Assembly (NCBI GenBank): GCA_006386115.1
Contig: VFIW01000016.1
Span: 625,185 to 689,184, forward strand
DNA from: Globisporangium splendens
Lineage: Eukaryota > Oomycota > Peronosporomycetes > Pythiales > Pythiaceae
DNA: 64,000 nucleotides
Direction: 5' to 3'
Part shown: in pieces, positions 1-12,597 of the stretch
Layout: every line of letters begins with the position of its first letter
How positions within the stretch are numbered: position 1 is the first letter of the stretch
Position numbers and translations under genes: made by a program
Notes under the pieces: model-generated
The model's input: only the letters and a program-made list of their open reading frames with translations
Told to the model about the DNA's origin: nothing
The model's database searches: none

Positions 1-3000
1 GGATGGCGTCCCCAGCGCGGCAGACGCAGTCGATGCCGCACCACCAGCGCCTCGATCTCGACCCATCTCGGTATGTTGTTAAATGGCTGTTCTTTCAGAG
101 CTGCAGCCCCGGACCGAAAGCGCCGCTTCCGTTTACTTGTTGAGTGTAAGATGCTAATTGTGCGATGTTGTGCTCCCTGAACTCGTTATGGTCCTTAGAC
201 TGACGACGTTCCCGATGCCAGGGTTCATGGGGTCGTCGTCGGGTTCGAGCTTTCCGGTAGAGTTTGTGCTATTGGATCGTATACAGGGAACTTGAAGTTG
301 GCGAGATGATGTTTCGCTAATGCGCTCTTTGTCTGATATGTAGAAAGAGCCAATGAGCGAACGACCGAGTGTCCAAGCTGGTCCGTAAACGAGTACATGC
401 GCTCTCTGTGGCTCTTTCTGAGTATCCCAATACTGAACTATGCACTTGCTGGACTTGAATTCTGTGCAGATTCTGCATCGCGGAACATCCCAGCGCCTCC
501 GCATTCGACCGGGAATCAGTATTGGATGCCGGACCATCTATGCAAGGCATGCGCTGCGTTTTTTCGTATGCGTCTACGTCCTGGCGACTGCTAACTTTTA
601 TTCCTAAACGTGTGCTTCTGCTGTAGGTTTGCTACGACTGCGGGGTCTCGTTTACGTTTTTCCGCCGTCGCCACCATTGCCGGTTGTGCGGTCAGATCTT
701 TTGTTTCGAGTGTAGTGACCAGTTTATCGAAGGAGCTCCTCACGGACACACAGGGCTCATTCGGGTCTGCAAGTTTTGTGCGCGTTTCATTGAGGACGCA
801 GAAAGGAAGAAGAACTTGCTCAATGGCCAACGACGCACTTCACTCAGCCGTGGAAGCAGTCTTGGCATTACAGCAGCACCTAGTGTGGATTATCGGAATG
901 CAGACACCGAGCCGCAGTTGCAGACTTCGCCCCTACTGTGTGTGGCAGATGACACGTCGACGACAATGGATTCAATGGACGCGAGTGAGGTGTCTAGTAC
1001 ATACTTGAATCCGCCTTTGTCTCCTGATGTAAGTGGAGGTGATAGGGCTTCAGCGTTGCCGCCACTCTTCACGATCCAATCGTCTGAGTCGATGGAAGTT
1101 GACGACTTTGACGGCAAGCTCGTACAAAGACCGTTTCGACCAAAGTCTCCAGGCCATCGCCGACGAAGGTCGAGTGTCGAATTATTAGGCGCGATCGAAA
1201 GTGGAGGACTCCGTGACATCGACATGGACCAGCTGAAACAGACTACGGCTCAGCATGACGGGCGTGTGACGTCACCTACAGCTGATCCACCGATGTCCTT
1301 TCGTGTAAAGGATACTTACACAACGCGAGACATGATGCTTGGCAAATACCTGGTAAGGAGAAATTTGCTGTTGCGTGATGCAAGGACTGCGTGGAGCTGG
1401 CGTGAAACTAACTGTTGAATCTTATCCTGTAGGAAGCAGCTCATGATCAGATACGTGCTGGAATTCGTCTTACTGTTGACACAGCAGCTGAGAGTCTGAC
1501 GCCTGGTGGTGATGTGGACCTGAAACGTTTAGCTGTGTCCCTTGAAGACATCGCGTTCGTCGTCGCCGGGCATTTGCTGTTCAGTATGAATTTCCGCACG
1601 GCGAATGGCTTCAACTACTCCAGTCTGGTGAAAGTGAAAAGCATTGCGATGGCAGAGACTGTGCAAAAGAATGTCAAGAAAGAGTCCAAATACCAGTTCA
1701 AGTGGCTCGCTGGAACGCTATGTCGCAAGCATTTGAGTCACAAGCAAATGGCGCGTCAAATTGCCAATCCGCGAATCCTTCTTTTCGCGTGTGGGATTAG
1801 TTACGATCGATCGGCTGGCGCTGGACGACTTAATTCGCTCGACACGCTCTTAGAACAAGAGAAGAGCTACATGAGCATCCTCGTGGACAAGATCACTGCA
1901 CTGAAGCCAGATGTGATTTTTGTGGAGCGGACAGTTTCCCGTCATGCTCAAGAATTGCTTCGAGCCCGTGGTGTTGGGATTGTCCTCAACGTCAAGTTCG
2001 AGATTTTGGAACGAATCAGCCGTCACACTGGGGCGACGCTGCTGACATCAGTTGATCATGTAGACAAATCCGATCCAAAAGAAGTCGTGGGAACGTGTCG
2101 GTCATTCCTCGTCAAAAGCATCCCGACGGTGCCAGCGGAAGAGCAAACAGAGAAGGCAGCTGCGCCGAGTGTCGCTGGGGTGACAGCGGGAACACCAGCT
2201 GGCAGTCGAGCGAAAACCGAAACGTACTTGTATCTGGATGGGTGTGATCCACTGAATGGATGCACTGTGCTGCTCACCGGTCCAACAAAAGCAAAGCTTC
2301 GCGTGCTGAAAGGGCTGACCAGATCAGTGTTGTCGATGGCATACCGACTACTCCTCGAAGCACACGTGTTGTCAGAGCTGGAATTGCAAAAGCCGGGATT
2401 AATGCCACGGAGCGCTAAAGTGTTTAGCGAAGAGGGTGCGACGACTTGGTACACAACATGCACCCTCCGCGTTCGTGAGCAATCGTCTACAAATGTGCGA
2501 TACCATCCGTGTACGAGCTCAAAGCATTTCGGGATTCAAGCGTACTCAGATATGGATATCTCGTTTGGTAATCTTTTGACCCAAGAAATGGGCATGCTGC
2601 TGCTGAAATGTCAGGTGAGTTATGTGTGAATCAGCGTCATTTCCATTGCTGCTGCCTGGGTGCTGACGTTGTGCTCCCGTATCCTCGTGCTTTAGAACTC
2701 AAAATGTAGCTACCCAATGGCTGATCACGTTCAAACCTTTAGCTGCAGCACTGGGACGGTAACCATTTCGTTTGAAGAGCTCCCACCTGAAAGTCGGCTG
2801 CCGATATCGAGATTGTCTCTGAACCAGAATGGAGATCGTGAAGAAGGAGCTTCGAACACGGCGGATACAAATCGGCCGGCATTCCTGTCAAAGCTGTTAG
2901 GCAGAGACATCAACGTTATGGGGATGCTGACAGGGATATATGAGCCACCTCAGTTCGAGAGCAATGGGGTCACAGCGACAGAGCCTGAAAGTTATCCTTC

Positions 3001-5524
3001 ACTTGTTTTCTGGCGCTGGTGTCGCGAGTGCAACGGAATGGTGTCACCATTCATACCGCTGGAAAAGTACATCTACAAGTACTCATTTGCTCGGTTCCTG
3101 GATGTCATGTTCTCTGAAGACAAAGCGACGGATCTGCTACCACCAGCAGATCTTTGTCCGCACGTGTCAATGGAATCTCAAGTGCTGTTCTTCAACATCG
3201 GTGATTCGGTTGCTCGATTTGATTTCGCCAAGAAAGTTCCTCTTTGCCTCGTTCGAGGTGACGGGCGACTTAAGCGTGGGTTCAGCTTCGATGTGGCTGC
3301 AGACAAAGAGGACCACATTGTTGTCGAGCATGTGGTGATGAAGCGGTTCACCAGCATGAAACAATTGCTCGACTCGCTAATCGAGCTGTTTACTGAAAAA
3401 ATTCAAGGGATCAAGCAAGCGGTGGAAGCCTTTGAAAAATGTGACGATACTCTTCAAGCTCAAGTTGTGCTGGAAGTGGTGTGTCTGAAGAAACTGATTC
3501 AGAGCGACCAGCTAGTGTTTCTGCACAAAGTCGAAAAGTTGGAGGCCAATGCTGCGAACAACTTGGCAGAATGCGATACAGCACAGCGATCGTTGTATCT
3601 GTTGGCTTGTCGGTGGATAGATCGTATGCTCAAGCTTCGCAAACTGATTAAGAAGAACCTGTCAAAGGAAGCGGCTGCAGCAATGACGAGCAGCTCGTTC
3701 ACTCTTGCTGGGTTTTCTTTCAGTACTCCAACAACATTATCCCCAATAGCATCTCCTCGGCATCGTGATGAAGGAGAACACTCAAGTTTGGCACCGAGCG
3801 CCATCTCGCGAGACTCAACTGACTTTCTGTGGGAAGGTGCTAAAGAGAGATCGAAACGAAGATCGAGCGATGGACTAAGTATCAACGGCTCGGATATTTC
3901 GCCAGAAAGCTCGATCGTGTCATCGACTACATCTTCGTTTTTGAGCTTCGAGAGCGGAAGGAAAACACCGTCAAACCAATCGTACGATCGGTCAACAAAC
4001 GGGAGAAATGGCGACCAGAGAGACGTAAGTGGGATTTTGTCGATTGGATGAGAAACCGATGATGGCGGGTTTCTAACGTTAATTGCTTTGTTCGTCTAGC
4101 AGTCTTCGCAATCGGGTTGGCGAACAGCTCTTTGGGACTTGTACAGGGTCCTCGGCCGCAATACACCTGGGAGTGACTTCAACGTGGATCTGCCAGAGGC
4201 ACTTCTGGCAGGTCACCCGAGTCTCCCGTATCGATCAGGAGATAATGTCGTGCTTGTCAACAATTCAGAGCCTATCACGTGTGTAGCGTACGCTTTGTCG
4301 TCCGATTTGTATGAAGAGCAACTTGATTCGTGGAAGCTGATTGTCCAGGAAGAAGTCGAAGCTTCAGTTAACAAGAATCGCCCAGTAAGCTCTTCTCCAA
4401 TTTCAACAAATTGGTCGCGAGCAGCACTCGAGACGACCCTCAACGTTCCATTCAAGTACTCGATCTGCGAGATACCGCTGCACTTGTCGCTTCTATCGGG
4501 AACAAGCTCTGCGAATGCGCTGAACTCGCCGTGGGAGTTCTCTACCATCGCGTACTATCCTTTGCAGGTATGGGAGAAACGAAAACCTTGTCGTGTTTGA
4601 TTCGTTTCTGAACTTGTTGATGTACGTGTTGTAAAAGTTCGAGGTGCTTCGTGAGCTCTTTTATGGAACGCTCGACAATTTTCTGTTTTCTATCGCTCAT
4701 GTCAAGAATTGGGACGCAAATGGAGGCAAGTCAGGGGCTTCGTTTTATCGCACGCTCGATGACCGCTTTGTGATCAAGCATATCTCATCCACAGAGCTTC
4801 AGGTATGTTGTTGGTTGTTTAGCTTTGCTATGAGCAAAAATGTCCATTGTATCAAACTAGTTCTGACTTGTTTATTGCTCTTTCTCACTGTCTGTAGAGC
4901 TTTTTGGAAGTTTTGCCGGGATACTTCAAGTATATGTCGAAGGTATACTTTGACGGAGAAGCCAGCATCATCTCCAAGACGGTGGGGCTTTACCAGACGA
5001 TGATCACGAGAAAGGAAACCGGACAAAAGACTGTGCATTACATTGCAGTCATGGAGAACGCGTTTTCTCACAAGCGAATCACGCAGACCTACGACTTGAA
5101 AGGAAGTTCCCGAAATCGATACATCAAATCGGTCGACGGAAAGTACGAGCACGGTCGCGTGCTACTGGATGGAAACCTGCTGGAGTACTCGCAAGGCCAC
5201 CCACTCGGCGTTCTTGCTGAAGATCACGAGTTCATTGTCAAAGCGATCAAGAACGACGCCGACTTTCTCAATTCCATCAATATCATAGACTACTCAATGG
5301 TTGTTGGATTGGGTGAGCTCCAAAGAGAGAACCTGGCGTTCACAGAGATGACGATCGGGATCATCGATTATTACCGGCAGTTCGACTTGATCAAGCGTGT
5401 TGAAAGCGTCGGCAAATCCGTTGGCATGATCGCAGGGCAGTCTTCGCCAACGATCATTGAGCCGGCATTATACGGGAAGCGATTCATCGATGCCATCAAT
5501 CGGTACTTCATGCCTGTCACCTGA
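1..5524 (+). CDS. FAB1: FYVE-domain 1-phosphatidylinositol-3-phosphate 5-kinase (FAB1/PIKfyve family), 5' end unresolved
   Basis: This enzyme makes PI(3,5)P2 from PI3P on endosomal and vacuolar membranes. The FYVE zinc finger spans 517-780: WMPD, then after an intron RRRHHCRLCGQIFC and a closing CKFC. A Cpn60/TCP-1-like middle region lies about 1750-2450, a Cys-rich segment about 2696-3350, and the PIP-kinase domain 4638-5524 with VIKHISS, YDLKGSSRNR, IIDYSMVVGL and IGIIDYYRQFDLIKR. Inferred exons are 470-546, 627-1352, 1433-2614, 2696-4024, 4100-4567, 4638-4802 and 4898-5524; phases agree throughout. The 547-626 intron has a GC donor. Exons upstream of 470 are unclear. An ATG at 3 leads to a GT at 71, but that phase does not match the 470 exon, so further exons or an upstream start are likely. 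The gene is convergent with the next one, 155 nt away. The family call is secure. Confidence 0.95.
547..626 (+). other. GC-AG intron inside the FYVE finger
   Basis: The exon ends TGCAAG and the intron starts GCATGC and ends CTGTAG. Joining 546 to 627 gives C-K-V-C-Y-D-C, the expected spacing of the first FYVE zinc ligands. Using the nearest downstream GT instead would disrupt that spacing. The intron is 80 nt and phase 0. Confidence 0.85.
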
Positions 5525-5679
5525 GGTACGCCAAGTGTTAGCAACTTTGTGATAGATCTCCATGTTCATTGTGCGTGGTGAGCGTGTTAAGGAGGACTCA
5601 CTGGTTTATCAAAAGCTGCTCATTTAACTCCCTCTTGAGATTTTGGTTGAAGGAATACACACCGGGCTTAACGCCAAGT

Positions 5680-8600
5680 TTAATGCCTCAATGTGAGCAG
5701 GTGTTGATGCGATCGGGAGCACACACCGACATATGTGTACCGAACAGCGTGACGCGAGCATTTCTTGCGGAAGTGGTTGTGACCGATGCTGACACCCCGC
5801 ATTCCATCGGTGATCGGAAACACGATTTCTTCTGGTGCTTGAATGTGCATATCTGTTGTGCCCCCCTTTGAAGTCTTTGCTTTGCGCTTCACGGTGTTGG
5901 AGATGCGCACCTGATCAAGCGCACCTTGGTTTTGGAAGAGCAGATGTCGTCGAGGTGGTGGTGTTACCGTTAACAGGTAGCTGGCTGGGGTTTTCTTCTT
6001 CAGCTCTTGTGTCGCCATCGGGATCGAATGCACTAATGCTAACCTCTCTGTCATCGCTTGGACAAGTCGCGCGGTATCGTCAACTGTCAGCGGCATGGCA
6101 GCAGCTGTGGCGTCTTTACCGAGAGTGCTTGCGCTGCGGAGATTTATCGAGTGGAAACAATCGGCCAAGGGCATGGTATAAGAATTGGCTCGATCATTTG
6201 TGCGCTTCCCAGATTCATCGTCACCCAGGATGGCGCAGCTCATGAAACATTCCCCACTAGTGCGATCGATCAACGCGACTTTTTCAATCATCAGCTTCTT
6301 GCCTTGGACGTTGCATTCTCGACCGCAGAAGCTCTCTGCGTAGGTCCAGTTCAGATGACAAAGCAGTCCAAGCGTGCTCTCGTGCGAGAAAAACCCAGGA
6401 TACGTCGTACAGTTTTCAAGATCGTATCCGTCAAACCGAAAAGAGAGACCACACTAGCAGCACAAAGCAAGGGGTGAGCACCGTCACATGGGAAAGAGAA
6501 TACGAACTGAAGCCAACAAAGGAGACGTACCTTCTCGATAGTGAGCATGATGCGTCGTCCGCTGACCTCCATCCCCCGCTGAAAGACCTTCTCGGCCATA
6601 TAGAACGTGCAGTTGCCATCTCGGAACACGAGGGCTCGCTTCCGACCGCGATAACCTCTGAAAATGCGCTGGATCTGGGTTGCTTCGAGGTGCCATCGCC
6701 GGAGACAGTTGCGGTGGGCGAACCCTTTGTAGATACGCTGGATCGCGATAGCGCTGTGACGACGTCGTTCACGGAAGAGGAAATTCGCCTGCAGTTGAGC
6801 GAGCATGCTGCCGACTTGCCGCTGCTGGATGTTTTGAATGAGCCGCTCGCGCCACATTTGGGATCGAAACCGGAAACCGCGGAACACGCGCTGCAGATCG
6901 ATAGCTGCGTACGAGATGACGACGGCAGAAGCGCGCTGCTGGCGCCGTTTCAGCAAAAATGGGAGCACCACGACATAGTGGAGTGAATTGGATGACGATG
7001 ATGATGCTACAGTTGTCGACGTGCCCCAAATTGGCTCGACACTCGCTCCTACTTTGAGTGCATTGCTGTCGTCTGTTGTTGCTTTGGTTGGATCAATGAG
7101 TACCAGCTCCTTTAAGAGCATCTCGGCATGCTCCTTGGTCAGGCTCGCTCTGGACCTCTTCTCGGACGCCACCGAAAGCTTTTCAGGGCGAATGTGAAGT
7201 CCCCGGAACTCATCCTGATACAGTTGGATAATGGCATTATTCGTCTTTGACTCCTTTGCTCGTGCTTCGGTTTGCTGTTCCGCCGGCGCTGGCGATTCTT
7301 TCGCCGTCGGCGTGAGATTTCGAGAACTTTTCAGGCTCATAGGCGATTTCTGGCTGTTTTTCGCCAGCCCGCCAAGCTCCGAACACTCCCGTTGTTATTG
7401 CTCGGAGTACTCGCTGCTTCTGTGTCTTGTGAGAGCTCATTCATGCTCGGTTTTTCAACCGCGGCAGATTTCCCGCGCTCACTCAAGAACGCCAGCACTT
7501 CGTCTTTCGATAAATAAATCGCATTCACGCGGCACACGTTCTCCTGATCCGCAGGTGTGATGACTACGAACTGATTGAGTTTCGCGACCATGAAGCGGAT
7601 CTTCTCTCCGCGCTTGGCCACTGGCACGACTTTTGCCAGGATGTTGACCTGTCGACTGTTAAAGATGGAGCAAAACCGGTGGTAATTCAGCAACAAGCGA
7701 TCGAGCGTCTGCACGCGGTGAAGGTACCCGGGGACGCGATAGTCGACCGGAAGCAGCGATAGACACTTTGCGTAATGCGCCTCGGCACGTGCGATGTGCT
7801 CTGACGATTGACAGAACACAGCCAAGTCGAGACAGGCAGCGACATCGTTTGGCCGCAATTGTAGCGCTGGTAAGAGGTATTGCTTCTCGAACTGCATGCA
7901 ACAAACAGGTCATGAGTATGTACCTGTTGACGCATTTCGTATAGAGAGGGGCACGTACCATTGCCAGTTCGTCGTCCGATAGATGCAAAACGCATCGCGC
8001 CTTGTTCAAAATGCCATCGCGACCTCGACGTCTTCGCCTATGACTTGCAGGAGCACGGCGTAAAAGAAACAAAACCTGGCTGACGACGGGAAGAGCGTGA
8101 GCCCCTCGAGACAGAGTGTTCGTGCGCCTTTGAAGTCGTGCAAACCGACATATCGCGCCATAAAGCAGTCGAACAGCGAGTCCTCAGTGCACTCTTCAAG
8201 CGTACAGCGCTCGCAGCGTGGACTCTTCTGGTGAATGCTCATGGTGGTCACTAGATGACGCACGTGGCGCTGCTGCTCGAATCGAATAGCCTTTGCGAGC
8301 TGACGCCCTCGCCAGCCACGAGTGCAGCGCTGCATCACGATCGCTGCTTTATTTCGCCGATCATGGAGTAACGCCGTGACGACGCGCCAAAAACGGTGGC
8401 CGCGGAAATAACGTTGGAACAGGATGATACCGCGCAGCAGCACGCGCGCTTGGTGATCGCGTAGTGTGTCTCGACACCTGCAGCCGCGATACCACGCTTG
8501 GATGCGCACCGCTTTCGCGTGCTTCTTGCGCTGCAGTCGTCGAAACACGCGCTGACACACGAGCAGCCACCGGAACGCGTACTGCATGTAACGAGCCGCG

Positions 8601-9127
8601 CGCCGGTTTTTAGGGCCGTTGAACGATTCCAATTGCGCGCGAGTGGCGACACCGCGAACGATTCTTTGGATCTGCGTCGCAGCGTAGTTGGCTTCGTATC
8701 CATACTGGCGGAAAGCCACCTCTGTGAGCTCATTCTGCGCATTCTGAGCCGCCCATGAGCGCTTCAACGACGAGTGATACAGAATCAATATCTGCTCATC
8801 CATCGGGGAGAGAGTGTGCTTCCCAGACACGACGGCGTTGCTTGGCTCCCGTGTGGGTCGTTTCTTCTTGTGTCTGTGTGTTGCTGTCACCACAGTGCTC
8901 CTGCGCTCACCAGCAGGCACATGCTCGTACTGCTGCGGTCTCTGGTTCGAGGGAAACGCTTCGCAGTTGCCGCGCGTACTGTCATGACGCTGCTTGCCAG
9001 CGCTCATGCGCGCGTCTTGCAGCAAGAGCGGTAGCCGCGTGGCATGGACGCCGTCCGTGGGTCGCTCGAGCGGCTCCTGCTGTCGTAATGACGCCGCTTT
9101 CAGCGTCTGCTTCTGCAAGAACGCCAT
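5680..9127 (-). CDS. IQ-motif and TPR-like repeat protein with two apparent 1-nt frameshifts
   Basis: Reading starts at 9127 (MAFLQKQ). At least four IQ motifs, such as ATQIQRIVRGVATR and AIVMQRCTRGWRGR, lie in 8006-9127. A TPR-like helical region follows, ending in the segment around 7690-7897. Three more IQ motifs lie about 6600-6930, then a C2-like or unknown C-terminal region ends at 5680. IQ motifs usually bind calmodulin or EF-hand light chains, so a cytoskeletal or ciliary role is possible but not shown. Clear introns are 6454-6530 and one between about 7887 and 7963 (GCAATG|GTACGT to GCATGCAG|TTCGAG). The frame is lost at two homopolymers, 8008-8011 and 7357-7361. Each needs one extra base to continue, so these are sequencing undercalls or true lesions. 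It is divergent from the WDR68 gene. I do not recognise a named orthologue. Confidence 0.75.
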
Positions 9128-9339
9128 CTCCTTGTGTATCAGTATTTAGATAGGAGCTCCGTGGCGCTGATCACACTGCAAATCGCATTCACAGCGCGTA
9201 GTTCTCCATAGTCATCACTTGCTCCTCATGCTTGTTCCATACGACGTTTGGAGATTGCGTGCGTCCCTAAAAGAACTTCATCTGTCCCTAACTTAATCGC
9301 TTCCAAGAAGGGAATCTTCGGGAATCACAGCACGGGACA

Positions 9340-9346
9340 CCATTCT
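9340..9346 (+). promoter_or_regulatory. Initiator-like element (YCATTYY) of the WDR68 gene
   Basis: CCATTCT followed by ACCAACTT fits the oomycete Inr core plus flanking region. It lies 14 nt before the ATG at 9360, which would give a very short leader. Assigned by consensus only. Confidence 0.4.
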
Positions 9347-9359
9347 ACCAACTTCGAAA

Positions 9360-10695
9360 ATGGCGGATCATCGGAAGGCGTTCATCAGCTACTTCGCGCC
9401 GCATCGGCTCTACGGACTCTGCTGGAGCACGCGGAAGAACGACCTGCGCGTCGCCGCATCCTCCTTCATCCCGGGCGAGTACGTCAACAAATTGCAGGTG
9501 TGTACGCGCAGTAGAAGCAGCAGACGATTGCATGAATGGCTCATCACTTATGCTGCATCTGCTGCTGTATGTAGATCTTGCATCCGAGTCCCGATGGCAC
9601 GCACTTGCTGAACACCGTGGAGATCGACCATCCGTACCCACCTACGAAGGTGATGTGGTCGCCAGAGACCTCGGGCAACCCCGTCGAGTACCTCGCGACC
9701 ACGGCCGATTACCTGCGTCTCTGGGCCGTCAGCGACTCGTCCATCGAGCGCCACGCCACCATCTCCCACGTACGTGTGAAGCTAGCTATGGCCTTTAGTG
9801 GAGGTTATATGGGCTGACGATATGTGTTATGTGTATGCAGCGGAGCCAAGATATGTGTGCGCCGCTCACGTCGTGCGACTGGAGCGAGTCGGAGCCCAAC
9901 ATCATCGGCACTTCCAGTATCGACACCACGTGCACCATCTGGGACTTGAACGTACGATTAATGCTATGTGCTATGCGTCTGCGATCACCTGTACGTGTAT
10001 ACGGTGTGCTTAATGCATTATCTGCCGTTATTCTGCGTTAGAACCACACGATCCCAAAGCAGCAGATCATCGCGCACGACGACGAGGTCTACGACCTCGC
10101 GTTCTCCAAAGACGCTAATGTGTTTGGCTCTGTCGGCGGAGACGGCTCGTTGCGCATTTTCGATCTCCGGTAAGGCATTCTGTGTGCTTGTTACCTGTCA
10201 GCGTTGCGTGAATTGACAGCAAACTGTTGTTTATGGAATGGCACTAGGAGCCTGGAATCGAGCACGATCATGTACGAGTCGGACGATCTCAATCCGCTGC
10301 TGCGGATCGCATGGAACAAGCAGGACGACAATTTCGTCGCCACGATCGTCGCGGGCAGCTCGAACATCATCATTCTGGATTTGCGCAACACGAGGGGGCC
10401 GCTGCTCGAACTGAACCAGCACACGGCGAGCGTCAACTCGATCTCGTGGGCACCACATTCCCGTTTCCACATCTGCAGTGCCGCAGAAGACCACACGGCG
10501 ATCATTTACGACATTTCGGCATGCACAAGCACCACGGATCGGAGCCACAGCGGAGGCAGTGGCGCCATGGATGGCAGCCAAAACTCGGTGCTTTTCCGCT
10601 CGAAAGGACCGATCAACCAGATTCGATGGTCGCCCACACGCACCGATTGCATCGCACTGTTGGACGAGGAGGCTGCGCACATTGTACAAGTTTAA
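9360..10695 (+). CDS. DCAF7: WD40 protein of the WDR68/DCAF7/TTG1 family
   Basis: Five exons: 9360-9497, 9575-9769, 9841-9951, 10042-10169 and 10248-10695. All have GT-AG borders and consistent phases. The product is about 339 residues, typical for the family. Diagnostic blocks include LYGLCWSTR near the N-terminus, [49 protein letters not shown] and a final [18 protein letters not shown]68 is a highly conserved WD40 scaffold that binds DYRK/HIPK kinases and CUL4-DDB1 in animals, and bHLH/MYB factors in plants (TTG1). The partner in oomycetes is unknown. It is divergent from the IQ gene and convergent with the ligase at 10885. Confidence 0.95.
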
Positions 10696-10884
10696 AGTAA
10701 ACAAAAACAAGTTTATATAAATGAAAAGAGATGCAAATTGCCGAAGTGAAAGAAAGGACGGAGGCGCTGTATTCAGTTTCAGGCACGCTACTATTCGTGC
10801 ATGTGTTGCTCTTTGCTATCAAAGTCTATGAAGGAAACAACAAGCTACATGCAGGAACAGAAGGGATGATTTAAGAAGAAATCA

Positions 10885-12381
10885 TCACGCGTACATGAGT
10901 TTTCCCGCTGGGCTGCACGGCAGGCAATGCACAAATTCGACGGACAGCGAGTCGCGGAGATCCGGGTACTTTTGCGCGCACCACTCGATGAGGTCTTCGA
11001 CGCGCACGACGGCGTCGTCCTTAAGCACTGCGCGCACACGAACGGGTGGTGGCTGCGTATCTGCTGCTTCATGATCACCGCCTTTGTTTGGTGTGCCTTG
11101 TTGCATGAGCACAAGCGCATCCGTGACGTCTGGATGGGTCGTGACAGTGTCTTCAATCTGCTTTGGCGCATGAGACGACGCGACGCCTGCCGACACGGCG
11201 TGGATCGAAGGACGAAGCCGATCCTGCAGCCACAGACACTCAATGCCACGTTGGTCTTGCTTCATGAACCCAACATCGGCAGTTCGATGCGGCCGGCCAT
11301 GAAATCCTTGGAGTGCTCGTTCGCGAATGTATCCGAGCGCCTGCCACGGCGTCGCAATGAGGACTTCTCCCGTGGACTCGATCTCGGCCGTGACGCCTGG
11401 CCACAGACTCCCCGTGTAGATGCATCCGCTGTTGACATCCGCCTCGAGCTTTTCGTCGTCGAACGTTTTCCCAAAAAGAGACCACGCCGCGATGTCGCCG
11501 GTCTCCGTTGAGCCATAATTCTGCATCACTTGCAGTCCGCAATGCTTGTACACTTGGTGGAACAACTCAAGCTGCATCCGTGTGCCAGCGCAGTACGGTA
11601 CGTCAACGTTCATTGCTGCAGCTGGTAGATCTAACAGCGCGGTGTACGTTGCAGGCGTTCCATAGAGCAATGTGAACTTCTCCTTCGGCTCTGTGAGAAG
11701 AGAGTGGAGACCTGCGATCGTCGGCACAAAGCACAACTCGGACTGATCGTCGTGCGGCGACGTGAACAGCGTGAAGAGCGCATTGATCGAGTACGCGTGC
11801 GATATTGAAGTCGCACACACGATTCGAGCAGGTCCAGATGGGAAGAGCTGCTCCTGCGTGGATTGACCCTGTAGCAGCATGCGGCTCCACGTGCATGCAA
11901 CCACCTTCGGTGCACCAATGCTCCCAGAGGTGAGCATGCACACGCATCCACCAACAGCAATGGCGCTCTCGTCCAGCCACGACAGCTGCACACCATTAGC
12001 ACTTGGTGCAGAATCTTGCTGGAGCTCCACGGCATCGCTTGCATCGTTCACGACGACGACTTTCGTGATCCCAGTCTGCTCCTGTGCATGCTGCAGTAGC
12101 CCGATACGGCTCGTACTGATCACCAAGCACACGCACTCCAGCTCCATCGCAGCGATCATGCACGCGACGCTCGTCCGATCATTGTCCACCACCAAGATGA
12201 AGACGTCCTTGCGCTGGATGCCGATGTCTTGCAGCAGAATGAGCCCACGAGGTAGCAGCGTGTGTTTTAGACCACCACGGAGCACCTGCACTCGTTCGCG
12301 GTCCTGCTGCGTGATGCGCGGCGGCGCGTCCGACGGGTAGAAGAGCTGCAGCTTGCCGTTCTTCACACCCACCTGCGCCAT
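10885..12381 (-). CDS. AMP-binding (ANL superfamily) acyl-CoA synthetase/ligase-like protein
   Basis: A single exon of about 498 residues from the preferred start MAQVGVKNG at 12381; the frame stays open to 12501. ANL motifs in order: MLTSGSIGAPKVV (the phosphate-binding TSGSxGxPK loop), NYGSTETGD (YGxTE), TADVGFM (hinge/adenine region) and a C-terminal PCSPAGKLMY, where the Lys matches the catalytic PxxxxGK. Such enzymes adenylate a carboxylate and usually pass it to CoA. The substrate cannot be read from sequence. No signal peptide or clear PTS1 is seen. The 216-nt gap to the gene at 12598 is a shared divergent promoter. Confidence 0.88.
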   Translation of the reverse strand: MAQVGVKNGKLQLFYPSDAPPRITQQDRERVQVLRGGLKHTLLPRGLILLQDIGIQRKDVFILVVDNDRTSVACMIAAMELECVCLVISTSRIGLLQHAQEQTGITKVVVVNDASDAVELQQDSAPSANGVQLSWLDESAIAVGGCVCMLTSGSIGAPKVVACTWSRMLLQGQSTQEQLFPSGPARIVCATSISHAYSINALFTLFTSPHDDQSELCFVPTIAGLHSLLTEPKEKFTLLYGTPATYTALLDLPAAAMNVDVPYCAGTRMQLELFHQVYKHCGLQVMQNYGSTETGDIAAWSLFGKTFDDEKLEADVNSGCIYTGSLWPGVTAEIESTGEVLIATPWQALGYIRERALQGFHGRPHRTADVGFMKQDQRGIECLWLQDRLRPSIHAVSAGVASSHAPKQIEDTVTTHPDVTDALVLMQQGTPNKGGDHEAADTQPPPVRVRAVLKDDAVVRVEDLIEWCAQKYPDLRDSLSVEFVHCLPCSPAGKLMYA

Positions 12382-12597
12382 TCTTGCCAACCACTGATAA
12401 TTGCTGCGCACGACAAGATGACTGTCAAATGGTCGCCACCATAAATCCAAACGAGCCGAAACGAGCCGAGCTGGATGCTTGTGAGTGTAGGTCCCAACCA
12501 ACGGCTTGGCTCGTTTTGGTGAAGGTTGGCTTGTGGCATAAGTAACTTAAAACAGTATGAAGAGCACATTTGTGGTGAACAACACAATTGAGAGAGC

